Of a stretch of DNA of 64,000 bases, positions 54,093-63,007 are shown in pieces. This DNA is from Acidiflorens sp003134435 (GTDB lineage: Bacteria > Acidobacteriota > Terriglobia > Terriglobales > Acidobacteriaceae): NCBI GenBank assembly GCA_963838415.1, contig CAWIRB010000004.1, positions 186,001 to 250,000 on the forward strand, read 5' to 3'. The notes beneath the pieces were generated by a model that was not told where the DNA came from, ran no database searches, and was given only the letters and a program-made list of their open reading frames with translations. The position numbers were made by a program, and so were the translations under genes. The stretch's first letter is position 1. The number at the start of each line of letters is the position of its first letter.

Positions 54093-55352
54093 ATGTCATT
54101 TCGCGATCTCATCCAGGACGTTTTCCGGACCCTGTGGGCACACCGCGTGCGCACCTTGCTGACCATGTTTGGGATCGCATGGGGAGTCGTGTCGATCGTC
54201 CTCATGGTTGCGGCTGGTGAGGGCCTGCGCGTCGGGCAGGAAAAGCAAGCCGCAACTCTGGGCCGCGATCTGATGATCGTTTTCCATGGCCGCACCAGCC
54301 TGCAGGCCGGCGGTACCCGGGCTGGCCGCCTGGTGCATTGGACGGATTCCGATATTCCGCATCTGCAGGAAGAGGCCTCGGATTGTCAGTATGCCATCCC
54401 GGAACTGGAGCAGGACACGGTCCGTTCGCACACAGCTTACAATGCGGCGGCGTTTACCGTAACCGGATCGACGCCGGAATTTGCCGAGATACGCAGCCTC
54501 GGTGTCGGCGAGGGCCGTTTCTACGATGAGCAGGACATCGCCGAAGGGCGGCGGGTGGCCTTTCTTGGCTCCGATGCGAAGAAGCAGCTGTTTGGCAGCC
54601 GCCCATCTCTCGGCCAGTTGGTCTACCTCAACGACATCCCGTTTACTGTGGTGGGCGTGATGTCATCGAAGAAGCAGGATTCGAGTTACGACGGATGGGA
54701 CATCAACAAAGTCTTCATTCCTTTTTCGGCGATGCGGCGCGACTTCCCCGACCGGCCTCCGGGTACGCCTTACACCTTTGACCAGTTGCTGGTCGTGCCG
54801 CGCTCGGTCGAGCATCACGAAGCCTGCAAAGGAGAAATCCGGCGGGTGCTGGCGCGACTGCATGACTTCGATCCCAGCGACAAAGAAGCCTGCCCTATCT
54901 GGGACACGATTCAGGAAGCGAAAGCATTCCGCACCATGACCGACGGCATGAAATATTTTCTGGGCGCGGTGGGGATTGTTACGTTGTTTCTCGGCGGTCT
55001 CGGTGTCATGAACGTGATGCTGGTGGCGGTGCAGGAGCGGACCCGAGAGATCGGAGTTCGCAAAGCGATGGGGGCTCCGGCCAACAGCATTCTGCGGCAG
55101 TTTTTTTTGGAAGCGCTGATCGTGGCGCTGATCTCGGGCGGCGCCGGCCTGCTCCTGGCGTTCGCTCTCTGTGCGCTGGTCGACTTGCTGCCAATGCCGG
55201 ATTTCTTCGCCGGCCTCCTGCCCACCTGGCAGACGGGAGCATTAGCTCTGGCGGTGCTGGGAACCATCGCCATCTTGTCCGCCTTGTATCCAGCGCGTCG
55301 CGCGGCGGCCATCGACCCGATTGAAGCCTTGCGCCATGAGGCGGGTGGCTAG
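54093..55352 (+). CDS. MacB/FtsX-type ABC transporter permease
   Basis: 419 residues. N-terminal membrane helix (HRVRTLLTMFGIAWGVVSIV) followed by a large periplasmic MacB-PCD domain (about 45-270) and three C-terminal helices (GAVGIVTLFLGGLGVMNVML; LIVALISGGAGLLLAFALCA; TGALALAVLGTIAILSALYP). REIGVRKAMGA is the FtsX signature. Substrate unknown. A second homologous permease starts 1 bp after the stop; no ATP-binding gene is adjacent. Confidence 0.9.
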   Translation: MSFRDLIQDVFRTLWAHRVRTLLTMFGIAWGVVSIVLMVAAGEGLRVGQEKQAATLGRDLMIVFHGRTSLQAGGTRAGRLVHWTDSDIPHLQEEASDCQYAIPELEQDTVRSHTAYNAAAFTVTGSTPEFAEIRSLGVGEGRFYDEQDIAEGRRVAFLGSDAKKQLFGSRPSLGQLVYLNDIPFTVVGVMSSKKQDSSYDGWDINKVFIPFSAMRRDFPDRPPGTPYTFDQLLVVPRSVEHHEACKGEIRRVLARLHDFDPSDKEACPIWDTIQEAKAFRTMTDGMKYFLGAVGIVTLFLGGLGVMNVMLVAVQERTREIGVRKAMGAPANSILRQFFLEALIVALISGGAGLLLAFALCALVDLLPMPDFFAGLLPTWQTGALALAVLGTIAILSALYPARRAAAIDPIEALRHEAGG

Positions 55353-55353
55353 C

Positions 55354-56616
55354 ATGGGCATGATGTATCAGATTATGAACGAAGCCTGGGCGGCGCTGCG
55401 GCGAAACCGAACTCGCAGCGCGCTTACCATGCTGGGGATTGTATGGGGCATTGCCACGGTCACGCTGCTGATCGCATATGGCGGGAGTTTCCGTGAGATT
55501 CTGGTCAGCGGCTTTGACGCTTTCGGCAAAGGCGCCGTGATTTGCTGGCCGCAGCAGACCAGCGAGCAACCCGGCGGCCAGCGCGCTGGCAAGAAAGTCG
55601 TGCTGGAGCAAGCCGACCTCGACATGATCAAAGAGACGGCCAACTATGTGCGCCACGCTTGTCTTGAAACCGTGCGGCGTCCCGGCATCTCCTACGGCAA
55701 CCGCATGGTGGGCACCGCTCCGGTGCGCGGGGTGTGCCCGGAATACGGTGACATGCGCAACGAGCAGCCTTCCGAGGGGCGCTGGATCAACTCGCTCGAC
55801 GAACTGGAACGGCGGCGCGTCGTGTTTCTGGGAGCGCGTGTGCGCGAGCAATTATTTGGCGGACGCCCAGCCGTGGGCGAAACGGTTGACATCGCGGGAG
55901 TGCGCTTCACCGTCATTGGCACCATGGATCGCAAGATCCAATTGAGCAACTATTTTTCCAGCGATGACGAGTCGACGTGGATTCCCTATTCGGCGGCGAA
56001 CGATCTTTGGAACGCCAAGTACGGCGAAGTGCTGGTGTTTGAACCCATCGCGCCGCAGTTCGAACAGCGCGCCGAGGCGCAAGTGTTGGCCGCGATCGCG
56101 ACGCGACAGCAGTTCTCGCCTACCGACAAGAAAGCGATTCAAATGTTCGGCCGCGAAGAATTCCGGCCGGTGATCAACGGCATCACCATCGGCCTGCAGG
56201 TGCTGCTCATTTTCATCGGCATCCTCACGCTTGGCATCGGCGGGGTCGGGGTCATGAACATCATGCTCGTGTCGGTGGACGAGCGCATTCGCGAGATCGG
56301 GTTGCGCCGGGCGCTGGGGGCGCGGAAGTGGCATATCAAAGCGCAGTTTCTCGCCGAGACGCTGCTGATCATGTTGCTCGGAGGCGCGATCGGAATCGTG
56401 GTTTCCTATCTGGTTGCGGTCGCTGTGGGGACGCTGCCGCTGATGGGTCCGCTGTTTGAAGACACATCCGGAAAAGCCGACATCCACCTGAAAATCTCGT
56501 TTTTTACGGTTTCAGTTTCAACCATCGTATTACTCTTTGTCGGCGTGCTGAGCGCGCTGATTCCCGCAGCCCGAGCGGCGAACCTGGACCCCGTGGAAGC
56601 GCTGCGCTATGAATAA
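55354..56616 (+). CDS. MacB/FtsX-type ABC transporter permease, paralogue
   Basis: 420 residues and of the same architecture as its neighbour: RTRSALTMLGIVWGIATVTL, a periplasmic domain, then GILTLGIGGVGVMNIMLVSV and REIGLRRALGA, and a final helix ending DPVEALRYE. ATG 55354 directly follows the previous stop with GAGG about 12 nt upstream; the frame is open to 55321. The two permeases may form a heterodimer. The partner ATPase must be encoded elsewhere. Confidence 0.9.
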   Translation: MGMMYQIMNEAWAALRRNRTRSALTMLGIVWGIATVTLLIAYGGSFREILVSGFDAFGKGAVICWPQQTSEQPGGQRAGKKVVLEQADLDMIKETANYVRHACLETVRRPGISYGNRMVGTAPVRGVCPEYGDMRNEQPSEGRWINSLDELERRRVVFLGARVREQLFGGRPAVGETVDIAGVRFTVIGTMDRKIQLSNYFSSDDESTWIPYSAANDLWNAKYGEVLVFEPIAPQFEQRAEAQVLAAIATRQQFSPTDKKAIQMFGREEFRPVINGITIGLQVLLIFIGILTLGIGGVGVMNIMLVSVDERIREIGLRRALGARKWHIKAQFLAETLLIMLLGGAIGIVVSYLVAVAVGTLPLMGPLFEDTSGKADIHLKISFFTVSVSTIVLLFVGVLSALIPAARAANLDPVEALRYE

Positions 56617-56736
56617 TAATGACTCGGATGATTCATGATGATGTAGCCCCGCGCTCTATTGCCCCCAATTCTCGTCCCCCGTTTGACGCCAGTTGTCTCC
56701 ACGCGATACCTTGACCACGATAGCCTGAGGTGATTT

Positions 56737-57894
56737 TTGCCCTTCTCCGCCGTGGATTGCGTCCAGCCCGCACTGCAACACACGCGGGCGCAGTTATTTA
56801 CCCGTTTCCGCTTTGGCCAATGGTCGCGGCTGGCGCTGGTTGGAATTCTGGCGGCGGAACTGCATGTCGGCGGTTGCAATTTTGGAAACTTCGGCCAGTT
56901 TGCCCCGCGCCACAAAAAGCCAGATCTCGGATTTCTGCCGTCGGGAACGTCGTCTTCGTTTCTGTCGCCCTTCGATTCGGCGCACCTTCCGGCAAGTATT
57001 TCGGAGCACATTGCGCAGTTTCTGGGATTGATCGTGCTCGGCATCGTCGTCTTTTTTATTCTAGGGTTCATCTTCCTCTATATCAGCAGCGTCTTCCGCT
57101 TCATTCTGTTTGACTCCGTGTTGCGGAAAGAATGTTCGATCAGCGAGGGCTGGGCAAAATGGCGTCGAGCGGGCGGGCGTTTCTTTCTGTGGCAGATTGT
57201 CTTTCAGACCGCGCTCTGGCTGTTTCTGCTGGTGCTGATTGGAGTGCCCCTGGCCCTGGCCTTTGCGGCGGGCTGGATGACCGATATTAGCGATCACGTC
57301 GGGCGGCTCATCCTGGGAGTGATTTTGTTCGGCGGGGTCTTCGTATTTTTCGTCGTAACAGCCGCGGTTGTACAAGTCCTCGCGAAAGATTTTCTGGTGC
57401 CGCTCATGGCTCTGGAGAACCTTGATTTTGCGGACGGCTGGCACCGCTTGTTGGCCATGATGCGGCCGGAGAAGGCACGTTACGCAGTTTACCTGCTGCT
57501 CAAGCTGGTACTGTCGATCGCCGCAGGCATCCTGTTCAGCATCATTGCAATCATTCCCGCAATTTTTGTGGTAGTCCCGGGAGTAGTCGCCGTGCTGGCG
57601 GGAAGAGCGGCGGGGATGGGATGGAGCGTGAGCACAATCAGCCTCGCCATCATTCTCGGGACCACGCTCATACTTATTCTGATTTACCTGATCGCACTGG
57701 TAAGTGTGCCGGCGACGGTATTCTTCCCCGCATTTGCGATCCACTTTTTCGCCGCGCGCTATCCAAATCTCGACGCACTGCTGAATCCAGCCCCGGTGGC
57801 GCCTCCGGCCCCGGAGTTTCCTCCTCCGGTCGAGGAAATCCCACCGCCGTTTGAGCCGCCTCCGCTGCCGCCTTCGGCCGAACCCATCGGCTGA
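56737..57894 (+). CDS. Hypothetical multi-pass membrane protein
   Basis: 385 residues with about six hydrophobic helices (FLGLIVLGIVVFFILGFIFL; IVFQTALWLFLLVLIGVPLA; LILGVILFGGVFVFFVVTAA; LLLKLVLSIAAGILFSIIAI; LAIILGTTLILILIYLIALV). A cytoplasmic Pro/Glu-rich tail (APEFPPPVEEIPPPFEPPPL) ends it. No family is recognised. Start TTG 56737 has GAGGTGA about 5-8 nt upstream. It follows the permease pair by 120 bp. Confidence 0.75.
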   Translation: MPFSAVDCVQPALQHTRAQLFTRFRFGQWSRLALVGILAAELHVGGCNFGNFGQFAPRHKKPDLGFLPSGTSSSFLSPFDSAHLPASISEHIAQFLGLIVLGIVVFFILGFIFLYISSVFRFILFDSVLRKECSISEGWAKWRRAGGRFFLWQIVFQTALWLFLLVLIGVPLALAFAAGWMTDISDHVGRLILGVILFGGVFVFFVVTAAVVQVLAKDFLVPLMALENLDFADGWHRLLAMMRPEKARYAVYLLLKLVLSIAAGILFSIIAIIPAIFVVVPGVVAVLAGRAAGMGWSVSTISLAIILGTTLILILIYLIALVSVPATVFFPAFAIHFFAARYPNLDALLNPAPVAPPAPEFPPPVEEIPPPFEPPPLPPSAEPIG

Positions 57895-57936
57895 TCTTGC
57901 CGATGGAGCGCCGCCCGAGCCGCCCGCGTCTCTCCA

Positions 57937-58767
57937 CTATTTTTGCGGCATGTCCGGCTGGCGTCTCCAACTGAAGCGGCGTCCGATGATGCACTTCACG
58001 ATCAAATGATCGGACGAATTGGAAACGTCTACGCCCGCGCCAAAATTAAACTCCCAGTTGGGCGACACATTGAGGTCGATCACCGGAAAAATCTGCTGCG
58101 ACTGTTCAGAAATGGGATCGAATTGTGAGACCGGACCAAGAGCCCCGTAGTATTCGAAGCCGCCCGCAATTTTCTTTGTGAAATCGAAACTGACTTTCAC
58201 GTTGGGAGAAAATTCCCATCCTCTTCCCGTGTTGTGCCCGTGCAGGGCGCGGTCAAACGCCGGATTGAAGTCGAAATACCAGCGCCCCAGCTTCTTGTCG
58301 ACGATGGGGCGAAGCTCATAGTTCCAACTATCCTCGGAAAACTTGCGACGCTGGTAGCCGATTTCCTGGGAGATGCTCAAGCCCACCGGCAGGTGCCAGG
58401 ACTCCGGAGCCGTTAAGCGCGGACGAATGTGATCGCCCACCCAGTTCCAACCACCGCCGCCCGCGCCGCCCGGCTGAATGCTGGAAAACAGATAGAAACC
58501 AGTTTCGAACCAGTCGGTCCAGCCTTGCGTAATCTCCAGGGTCTCATGCTCGGCATGATTGCTGGGCAGCACGCCGTTGATCACTTGCCTGGAGCCGTCC
58601 ACAGTGAAATTGGAATGGATTTCAACCATGGTGACATCTTTCGGCGTCGCCTCGGAGGAATAAACCTGGATTTCGTAATTGTCCTGCGCGCGCGATTGCG
58701 AAACCACGACAATTAAAAAGAGAGCGAAAAATAAACTTCCGAGCCTTACCCGCGAGCGATTTGTCAC
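57937..58767 (-). CDS. Putative outer-membrane beta-barrel protein
   Basis: About 276 residues. A signal peptide (LGSLFFALFLIVVVSQSRAQ) precedes alternating polar/aromatic strands rich in Trp, Phe and Tyr (ITQGWTDWFETGFYLFSSIQ; GRWYFDFNPAFDRALHGHNT). This resembles transporter-type outer-membrane proteins. No family call. GTG 58767 is preferred because it gives a compact signal peptide; ATG 58818 is possible. Confidence 0.65.
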   Translation of the reverse strand: MTNRSRVRLGSLFFALFLIVVVSQSRAQDNYEIQVYSSEATPKDVTMVEIHSNFTVDGSRQVINGVLPSNHAEHETLEITQGWTDWFETGFYLFSSIQPGGAGGGGWNWVGDHIRPRLTAPESWHLPVGLSISQEIGYQRRKFSEDSWNYELRPIVDKKLGRWYFDFNPAFDRALHGHNTGRGWEFSPNVKVSFDFTKKIAGGFEYYGALGPVSQFDPISEQSQQIFPVIDLNVSPNWEFNFGAGVDVSNSSDHLIVKCIIGRRFSWRRQPDMPQK

Positions 58768-59116
58768 GTTGATCTCTGTTTCGCAGAACTGGAATGACGA
58801 AAGCGCTGCATAAGTCATTCGATTCTATCGGGTCACCGCTCGAAGCAGGGAATTCGTAGCGCTCCACCCTTGTCATCCTGTCTCTAACGACGGTGTGCAC
58901 TGTCAAGACCTTTCAGGCAACACGAGGGCGTCGACGCGGAGAAGTGCGCCATTTCGCTCTCGATGAAAGGTTTTGACTTCTCTGAACCGACCAAGGTTCG
59001 TCACTCTTTCGTAATCGTGCAGTGGAACGCTCAGGTTCCACCATCCATCTCTTCGGGACTTGCACCCATGATTCGCACTGCGAACTCCCCGCGTCTCGGG
59101 GAGGCAGGCTGCCCAC

Positions 59117-60172
59117 TCAAGCGGTCGGTTTCTGGTGCTCGACCACAGAATGACTCGGGCTCACCTGCATGACTGCCTGACACAATTGCGCGTACGTCCA
59201 CTCCTCGCGCAACATCAGGTACAACCGCGTGGCCAACTTCCGGGCCACGGCCACCTTGGCAACGCCACGATTTTTCCGCGTCGCCAAGCGGCGATAAAAG
59301 CGTTTCAGCTGCGGATCGTAACGCGCCGCCGACTGCCCCGCTTCCACCAGCAAAAAGCGCAGAAACGAACTGCCCTGTTTGCTGATCCTGCCCAGCCGCT
59401 GTTTGCCGCCGCTGGAGTCTTCTCGCGGAATCAGGCCAAAGTAGCTGCCCACATCCTTGCACGAGGGGAAGCGCTCCGCCGGCCCCAGCGTCAGCACCAT
59501 CGCCAACGCCGTCACCGGCCCCACTCCCGGATGGGTCGTCAACCGCACCGCCTCCGGACGCTTTCTTACCTCTTCGTCCACTCGCCGGTTCAGTTCCGCG
59601 ATCTCGCCTTCCAGTTGATCGAGCGCTCCCAGCAATTGCTGGCGCCGTGCGGCGGCATGCGGCAACAGCGGCAACTGCTCCAGTTCGGCCCGTCCCGCTT
59701 TCGTCCACAGCTTCCACTTTTTCTGCACGCCCTGGCTCAACGCCATCGCCTGCAGCTGGTTCTTGGTCCGCGTTCGCGTTTGCACCTGCTTGTGCCGGTG
59801 CACCAGCAACTGCCGCACATCGCGCACCTCCAGGCTCGGCACCCAGATCCGCGGGAACCGGTCCTCGATCAGCAGCCGCAAGATGTGCTCGGCATCGCGC
59901 CGATCCGTCTTCTGCTTCCGCACCACCGACGACCGGATGGCCGCCGCATCTCCCATCCACTGCTCGAACTCCAACTCCTCCAGCAACCGCTCGAACCACG
60001 GATAGTGCCCGCACGCCTCCATCCCTACCCGCACCCGACCGGAAAGTGAACGGTAAAACTGCTCCGCCTCTTCCCGGTGTTGCAACCGCTTTACTTCGAT
60101 CTCGCCCGTTCGATTGTCAAAGATCGCGACCTGCTGAAACCCAGGATGAAAATCACAGCCTATAATCAGCAT
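59117..60172 (-). CDS. IS110 family transposase
   Basis: DEDD-type recombinase of about 351 residues. RuvC-like N-terminus with acidic residues in IIGCDFHPGFQQ, GMEACGHYPWF and KTDRRDAEHILRLL. The C-terminal Transposase_20 domain has THPGVGPVTALAMVLTLGPA, GSYFGLIPREDSSGGKQRLG and RISKQGSSFLRFLLVEAGQS with the probable catalytic serine. ATG 60172 has AGGAG 9 nt upstream; GTG 60190 is in frame but overlaps structured RNA. The gene looks intact, so the element may be active. Confidence 0.95.
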   Translation of the reverse strand: MLIIGCDFHPGFQQVAIFDNRTGEIEVKRLQHREEAEQFYRSLSGRVRVGMEACGHYPWFERLLEELEFEQWMGDAAAIRSSVVRKQKTDRRDAEHILRLLIEDRFPRIWVPSLEVRDVRQLLVHRHKQVQTRTRTKNQLQAMALSQGVQKKWKLWTKAGRAELEQLPLLPHAAARRQQLLGALDQLEGEIAELNRRVDEEVRKRPEAVRLTTHPGVGPVTALAMVLTLGPAERFPSCKDVGSYFGLIPREDSSGGKQRLGRISKQGSSFLRFLLVEAGQSAARYDPQLKRFYRRLATRKNRGVAKVAVARKLATRLYLMLREEWTYAQLCQAVMQVSPSHSVVEHQKPTA

Positions 60173-60244
60173 GACGTTGGCTCCTCTCACGAGCCTTGGT
60201 CTTGTTCATCGCAACCAATTTACTCGCTGCGATCAGCCAACGTC
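60173..60244 (-). ncRNA. Candidate IS110 bridge RNA segment / structured leader
   Basis: On the transcribed strand GACGTTGGCT pairs with AGCCAACGTC directly before the transposase start (10 bp, no mismatch). Inside, GAG/CTC and TTGGT/ACCAA stems are separated by internal loops. A stem with internal loops in the noncoding end upstream of an IS110 recombinase gene is where bridge RNAs are encoded. The true RNA may extend to about 60340. The stem also touches the Shine-Dalgarno, so it could regulate translation. Confidence 0.45.
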
Positions 60245-60364
60245 GTTATCCAATCAAGCGAAGCGAAGGACCTATGCATTCCGCAGCCTGGTACCTGGAA
60301 CTCTCAGCACCGCACGGGTGTCCAATGTTTCAAGACACGCGCGTGCCTGAGAAAGGAATACCGA

Positions 60365-60847
60365 ATGGGGTTCTCAGGCGGTGGTTCGTTTTCTACAGGT
60401 CCAAAGATGAACGTCACTCCTTTGATTGACGTTCTGCTGGTGCTCATCATCGTTTTCATGGTGGTTGTGATCGAGCAGCGGCCAACCGGATTGCAGACAG
60501 AGCTTCCGCAGTCTAATGCGGAAGATTCCTCGATCCCGCCGCCGCAGCGGACAATCGTGATTCAGATCCGTCACGCGAAGCCGGGAGCGGATCGTTCTCA
60601 GGCAGAACATCCGCACGTTATGGTCAACGAAGAAGCGGTGGAATGGGATCGCTTGCGCGAACTCCTGCGCGACATCTTCGCCATTCGCGTCGAGCGCATC
60701 GCCTACGTCGAGGCCGACGACGACATCGATTTCCAGGACGTGGCCGACGTAATCGCAATTGCCCGCATCGCCGGCGTCGACCGCATCGGCCTACTCACCG
60801 AAGACGGGAAGCATCTGCCGATGCCGAGCGGGTCGGCGATCGCATAA
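60365..60847 (+). CDS. ExbD/TolR-type biopolymer transport protein
   Basis: 160 residues. A single N-terminal membrane helix with the family motif MNVTPLIDVLLVLIIVFMVV (Asp is the proton carrier), followed by a periplasmic domain (VNEEAVEWDRLRELLRDIFA; VEADDDIDFQDVADVIAIAR). Works with an ExbB/TolQ partner not seen here, possibly with TonB-type proteins such as that at 34700. ATG 60365 has AAGGA 7-8 nt upstream; the frame upstream is from the insertion sequence region. Confidence 0.9.
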   Translation: MGFSGGGSFSTGPKMNVTPLIDVLLVLIIVFMVVVIEQRPTGLQTELPQSNAEDSSIPPPQRTIVIQIRHAKPGADRSQAEHPHVMVNEEAVEWDRLRELLRDIFAIRVERIAYVEADDDIDFQDVADVIAIARIAGVDRIGLLTEDGKHLPMPSGSAIA

Positions 60848-60854
60848 CCCTGAG

Positions 60855-61358
60855 TTACTTCCCCGATCGAATATAAGTATTCTGAAATACCGTCGTGCAC
60901 ACGCTATTCTGACCGACGGAATAATTGTAGGTAGTCGTTGCCAGGAACGAATTGACGTCAACGAAAGTGAAGATGGTGGAAAACGTTCCGGTTTCGGGCG
61001 TTCCTCCCGGAAAGCGAGTACCTGTATAGTCGCCAGACCACGTGTCAATCTTAGTTGCCGGCGTCTCCGGAAAGTCTAACTCTTGGATGAAGCTGCCTTG
61101 TGAGCCATTGATGGAATGGCGCTCCACCGCGCCCGTCTTTGCCGGGCCGGGATAATAGAAGTAACTGGAAAGGTAAGTGCCCGGCTGCGCGCCGCAGGTT
61201 CCACCATTAGTAGCGTTGGCCGAGACTACATAACTCGATACGCCGTAGATGCCGGCGATCGGAGTGGCTGCGGTGGCGGCGCTCGCCAGATTTGGCACGG
61301 CCAACGCCGCAAACACAGAAACCAAAGCTAGACACTTATGTGAGGTTAGATTTTTCAT
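60855..61358 (-). CDS. Hypothetical secreted protein
   Basis: 167 residues with signal peptide (KCLALVSVFAALAVPNLASA). The mature part is Gly/Thr/Ser-rich with beta character (SAYFYYPGPA-like SSYFYYPGPAKTGAVERHSI; GTFSTIFTFVDVNSFLATTT) and a possible disulfide pair (GGTCGAQPG and SVCTTVFQN). No family known. ATG 61358 is set by GGAGG about 4 nt upstream, and a strong promoter lies 40 bp before it. Confidence 0.75.
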   Translation of the reverse strand: MKNLTSHKCLALVSVFAALAVPNLASAATAATPIAGIYGVSSYVVSANATNGGTCGAQPGTYLSSYFYYPGPAKTGAVERHSINGSQGSFIQELDFPETPATKIDTWSGDYTGTRFPGGTPETGTFSTIFTFVDVNSFLATTTYNYSVGQNSVCTTVFQNTYIRSGK

Positions 61359-61397
61359 GACTCCTCCGTGCAAGGTGGGGCAATCCTGATTGACCGG

Positions 61398-61426
61398 AGT
61401 GTAGCGCTGTGCTTGGGGTTAGTCAA
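61398..61426 (-). promoter_or_regulatory. Sigma-70 promoter of secreted-protein gene
   Basis: On the - strand, TTGACT, exactly 17 nt, TACACT. Its -10 box ends 40 bp before the ATG at 61358. Confidence 0.7.
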
Positions 61427-61480
61427 GAACGTGTGCTGCAGTTACGACACAGCTCTTGCTGCCCGTCAAAAACCGCGACT

Positions 61481-62911
61481 CTAGTCCCGCGCCCGGTTCT
61501 TAATCCAGATCGGCGACCCCATAAACCCGAACGCCTCCCGAATCTGGTTTTCCAGAAACCGCTCATAGGAAAAGTGCAGCTTCACCGCGCGGTCGGTGAA
61601 GAGCACGAACGTAGGCGGCGCCACTCCCGCCTGCGTCATGTATTTGATTTTCACGCGCTTGCTCACCGGGACGGAAGCGCGGTCAAAATCAACTGTCTTC
61701 AGGAAACGATTCATCTCTCCAGTCGTGATGCGCTTGCGCCGCTCGGCGGCCACCTTCTCGATCAGCGGAAGAATTTTCTCCGTTCCCTTCCCAGTGTGCG
61801 CCGAGATAAACAGCACCGGCGCGTAGGCCAGAAACTTGAGCCCGTAACGCAGCCGCTCTTCGTAGAGAGCGCGGTCCTGCGGGCGCTTCGCATCCTGAAT
61901 GCGCGCGGTTTTTGACTGGCTGACCGCCCGCTTCTCGCCGCTCGCCACCAGATCCCATTTATTGACCAGGATAATCACCGAGCGTCCACTCTCATGCGCA
62001 TAGCCTGCGATGTTGGCGTCGAGCCCGCTCGCGCCTTCGGTAGCATCGACCATGAAGAGCACGATGTCAGCGTCTTCGATGTTCTTGCGCGCCATGACCA
62101 CCGATAGCTTCTCGGCCATCAGGTGCGTCTTGCCTTTGCGGCGAATGCCGGCCGTGTCGACAAACCGAATCTTGCGGCCCTTGTATTGCACGACCTCATC
62201 GATGGAATCCCGCGTCGTGCCGGCAATGGGCGAGACAATCGCCCGATCGATCCCCGTAAGCTCATTCAGCAGGGTTGACTTCCCCACATTCGGGTGACCG
62301 ATGATGGCCACCCTTATTTCATGCGGCTCCTCGGGAGTGGGTGAGGTCTCCCCCCTGCCGTCCTCCGCGTCCTCGGTGCCCCCCGTGGTTGCGCTTTTGA
62401 CCCTGGGAATCACCTTAAGAATGGCGTCAAGCAGATCGTCGATACCCCGTCCATGCTCAGCCGAAATCGGAAACATATTCCGCATGCCGAGCCCATGGAA
62501 TTCGTCGATCAGACCGTCCTGCTTGTCCGAATCCATTTTGTTGACAGCGAGAAAGAGCGGCTTGCCGGTGCGCGCCAGAAGTCGAGCTAACTCGCGGTCG
62601 GGGCCGGCAATCTCTGTCCGCGCGTCAACGACCATGACGATAGCCGCCGCTTCTTCGAACGCGACCTTGGCCTGCCGGAAAATTTCGGCGGGTATGAAGT
62701 CTTTGTCGTCGGGAACAATGCCACCCGTATCCACGACACGAAAAGCATGCCCCAGCCATTCAACTTCGCCATAAAGGCGGTCACGGGTGATGCCTGGTTC
62801 GTCGCCGACGATGGCGCGCCGCGATCCGGTCAGATGGTTGAAGAGCGTCGATTTGCCCACGTTCGGGCGTCCGACGATGGCCACAAGTGGCGATAACTTC
62901 TTCTTGCTCAA
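61481..62911 (-). CDS. der: Ribosome-assembly GTPase Der (EngA)
   Basis: Double-GTPase needed for 50S maturation, 476 residues. Two G domains: first IVGRPNVGKSTLFNHLTGSR with VDTGGI and NKMDSDK; second IIGHPNVGKSTLLNELTGID with VDTAGIRRKGKTH and NKWDLVASG. A KH-like C-terminal domain follows (VKIKYMTQAGVAPPTFVLFT; FLENQIREAFGFMGSPIWI). The start is TTG 62911 with no clear Shine-Dalgarno. Convergent organisation with none; next gene diverges. Confidence 0.96.
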   Translation of the reverse strand: MSKKKLSPLVAIVGRPNVGKSTLFNHLTGSRRAIVGDEPGITRDRLYGEVEWLGHAFRVVDTGGIVPDDKDFIPAEIFRQAKVAFEEAAAIVMVVDARTEIAGPDRELARLLARTGKPLFLAVNKMDSDKQDGLIDEFHGLGMRNMFPISAEHGRGIDDLLDAILKVIPRVKSATTGGTEDAEDGRGETSPTPEEPHEIRVAIIGHPNVGKSTLLNELTGIDRAIVSPIAGTTRDSIDEVVQYKGRKIRFVDTAGIRRKGKTHLMAEKLSVVMARKNIEDADIVLFMVDATEGASGLDANIAGYAHESGRSVIILVNKWDLVASGEKRAVSQSKTARIQDAKRPQDRALYEERLRYGLKFLAYAPVLFISAHTGKGTEKILPLIEKVAAERRKRITTGEMNRFLKTVDFDRASVPVSKRVKIKYMTQAGVAPPTFVLFTDRAVKLHFSYERFLENQIREAFGFMGSPIWIKNRARD

Positions 62912-62948
62912 TGGGTATCTTTTCTGATCCCGAGTCGGTGAAGATCTT

Positions 62949-62987
62949 ACTGAGAACTGAGAACCGGGAACTGAGAACCGGGAACTG
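62949..62987. repeat. 14-bp tandem repeat in der-dinG gap
   Basis: ACTGAGAACCGGGA occurs twice in tandem (62956-62969, 62970-62983) with partial copies on both sides. It lies just upstream of a -10-like TATTAT (62993-62998). Confidence 0.85.
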
Positions 62988-63007
62988 TTAGCTATTATAG
63001 AGACTCC

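Larger units (their letters stand above)
58985..60340 (-). mobile_element. IS110 family insertion sequence, approximate extent
   Basis: One transposase gene with structured noncoding flanks. Ends are not defined: IS110 elements often lack clear terminal repeats and target duplications. Left flank has hairpins GTGGAAC/GTTCCAC (59022-59041), TTCGCA/TGCGAA (59072-59084) and CTCCCCG/CGGGGAG (59085-59103). Right flank has a 10-bp inverted repeat (60173-60182, 60235-60244). The 349-bp gap 58768-59116 otherwise contains no gene. Confidence 0.65.
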
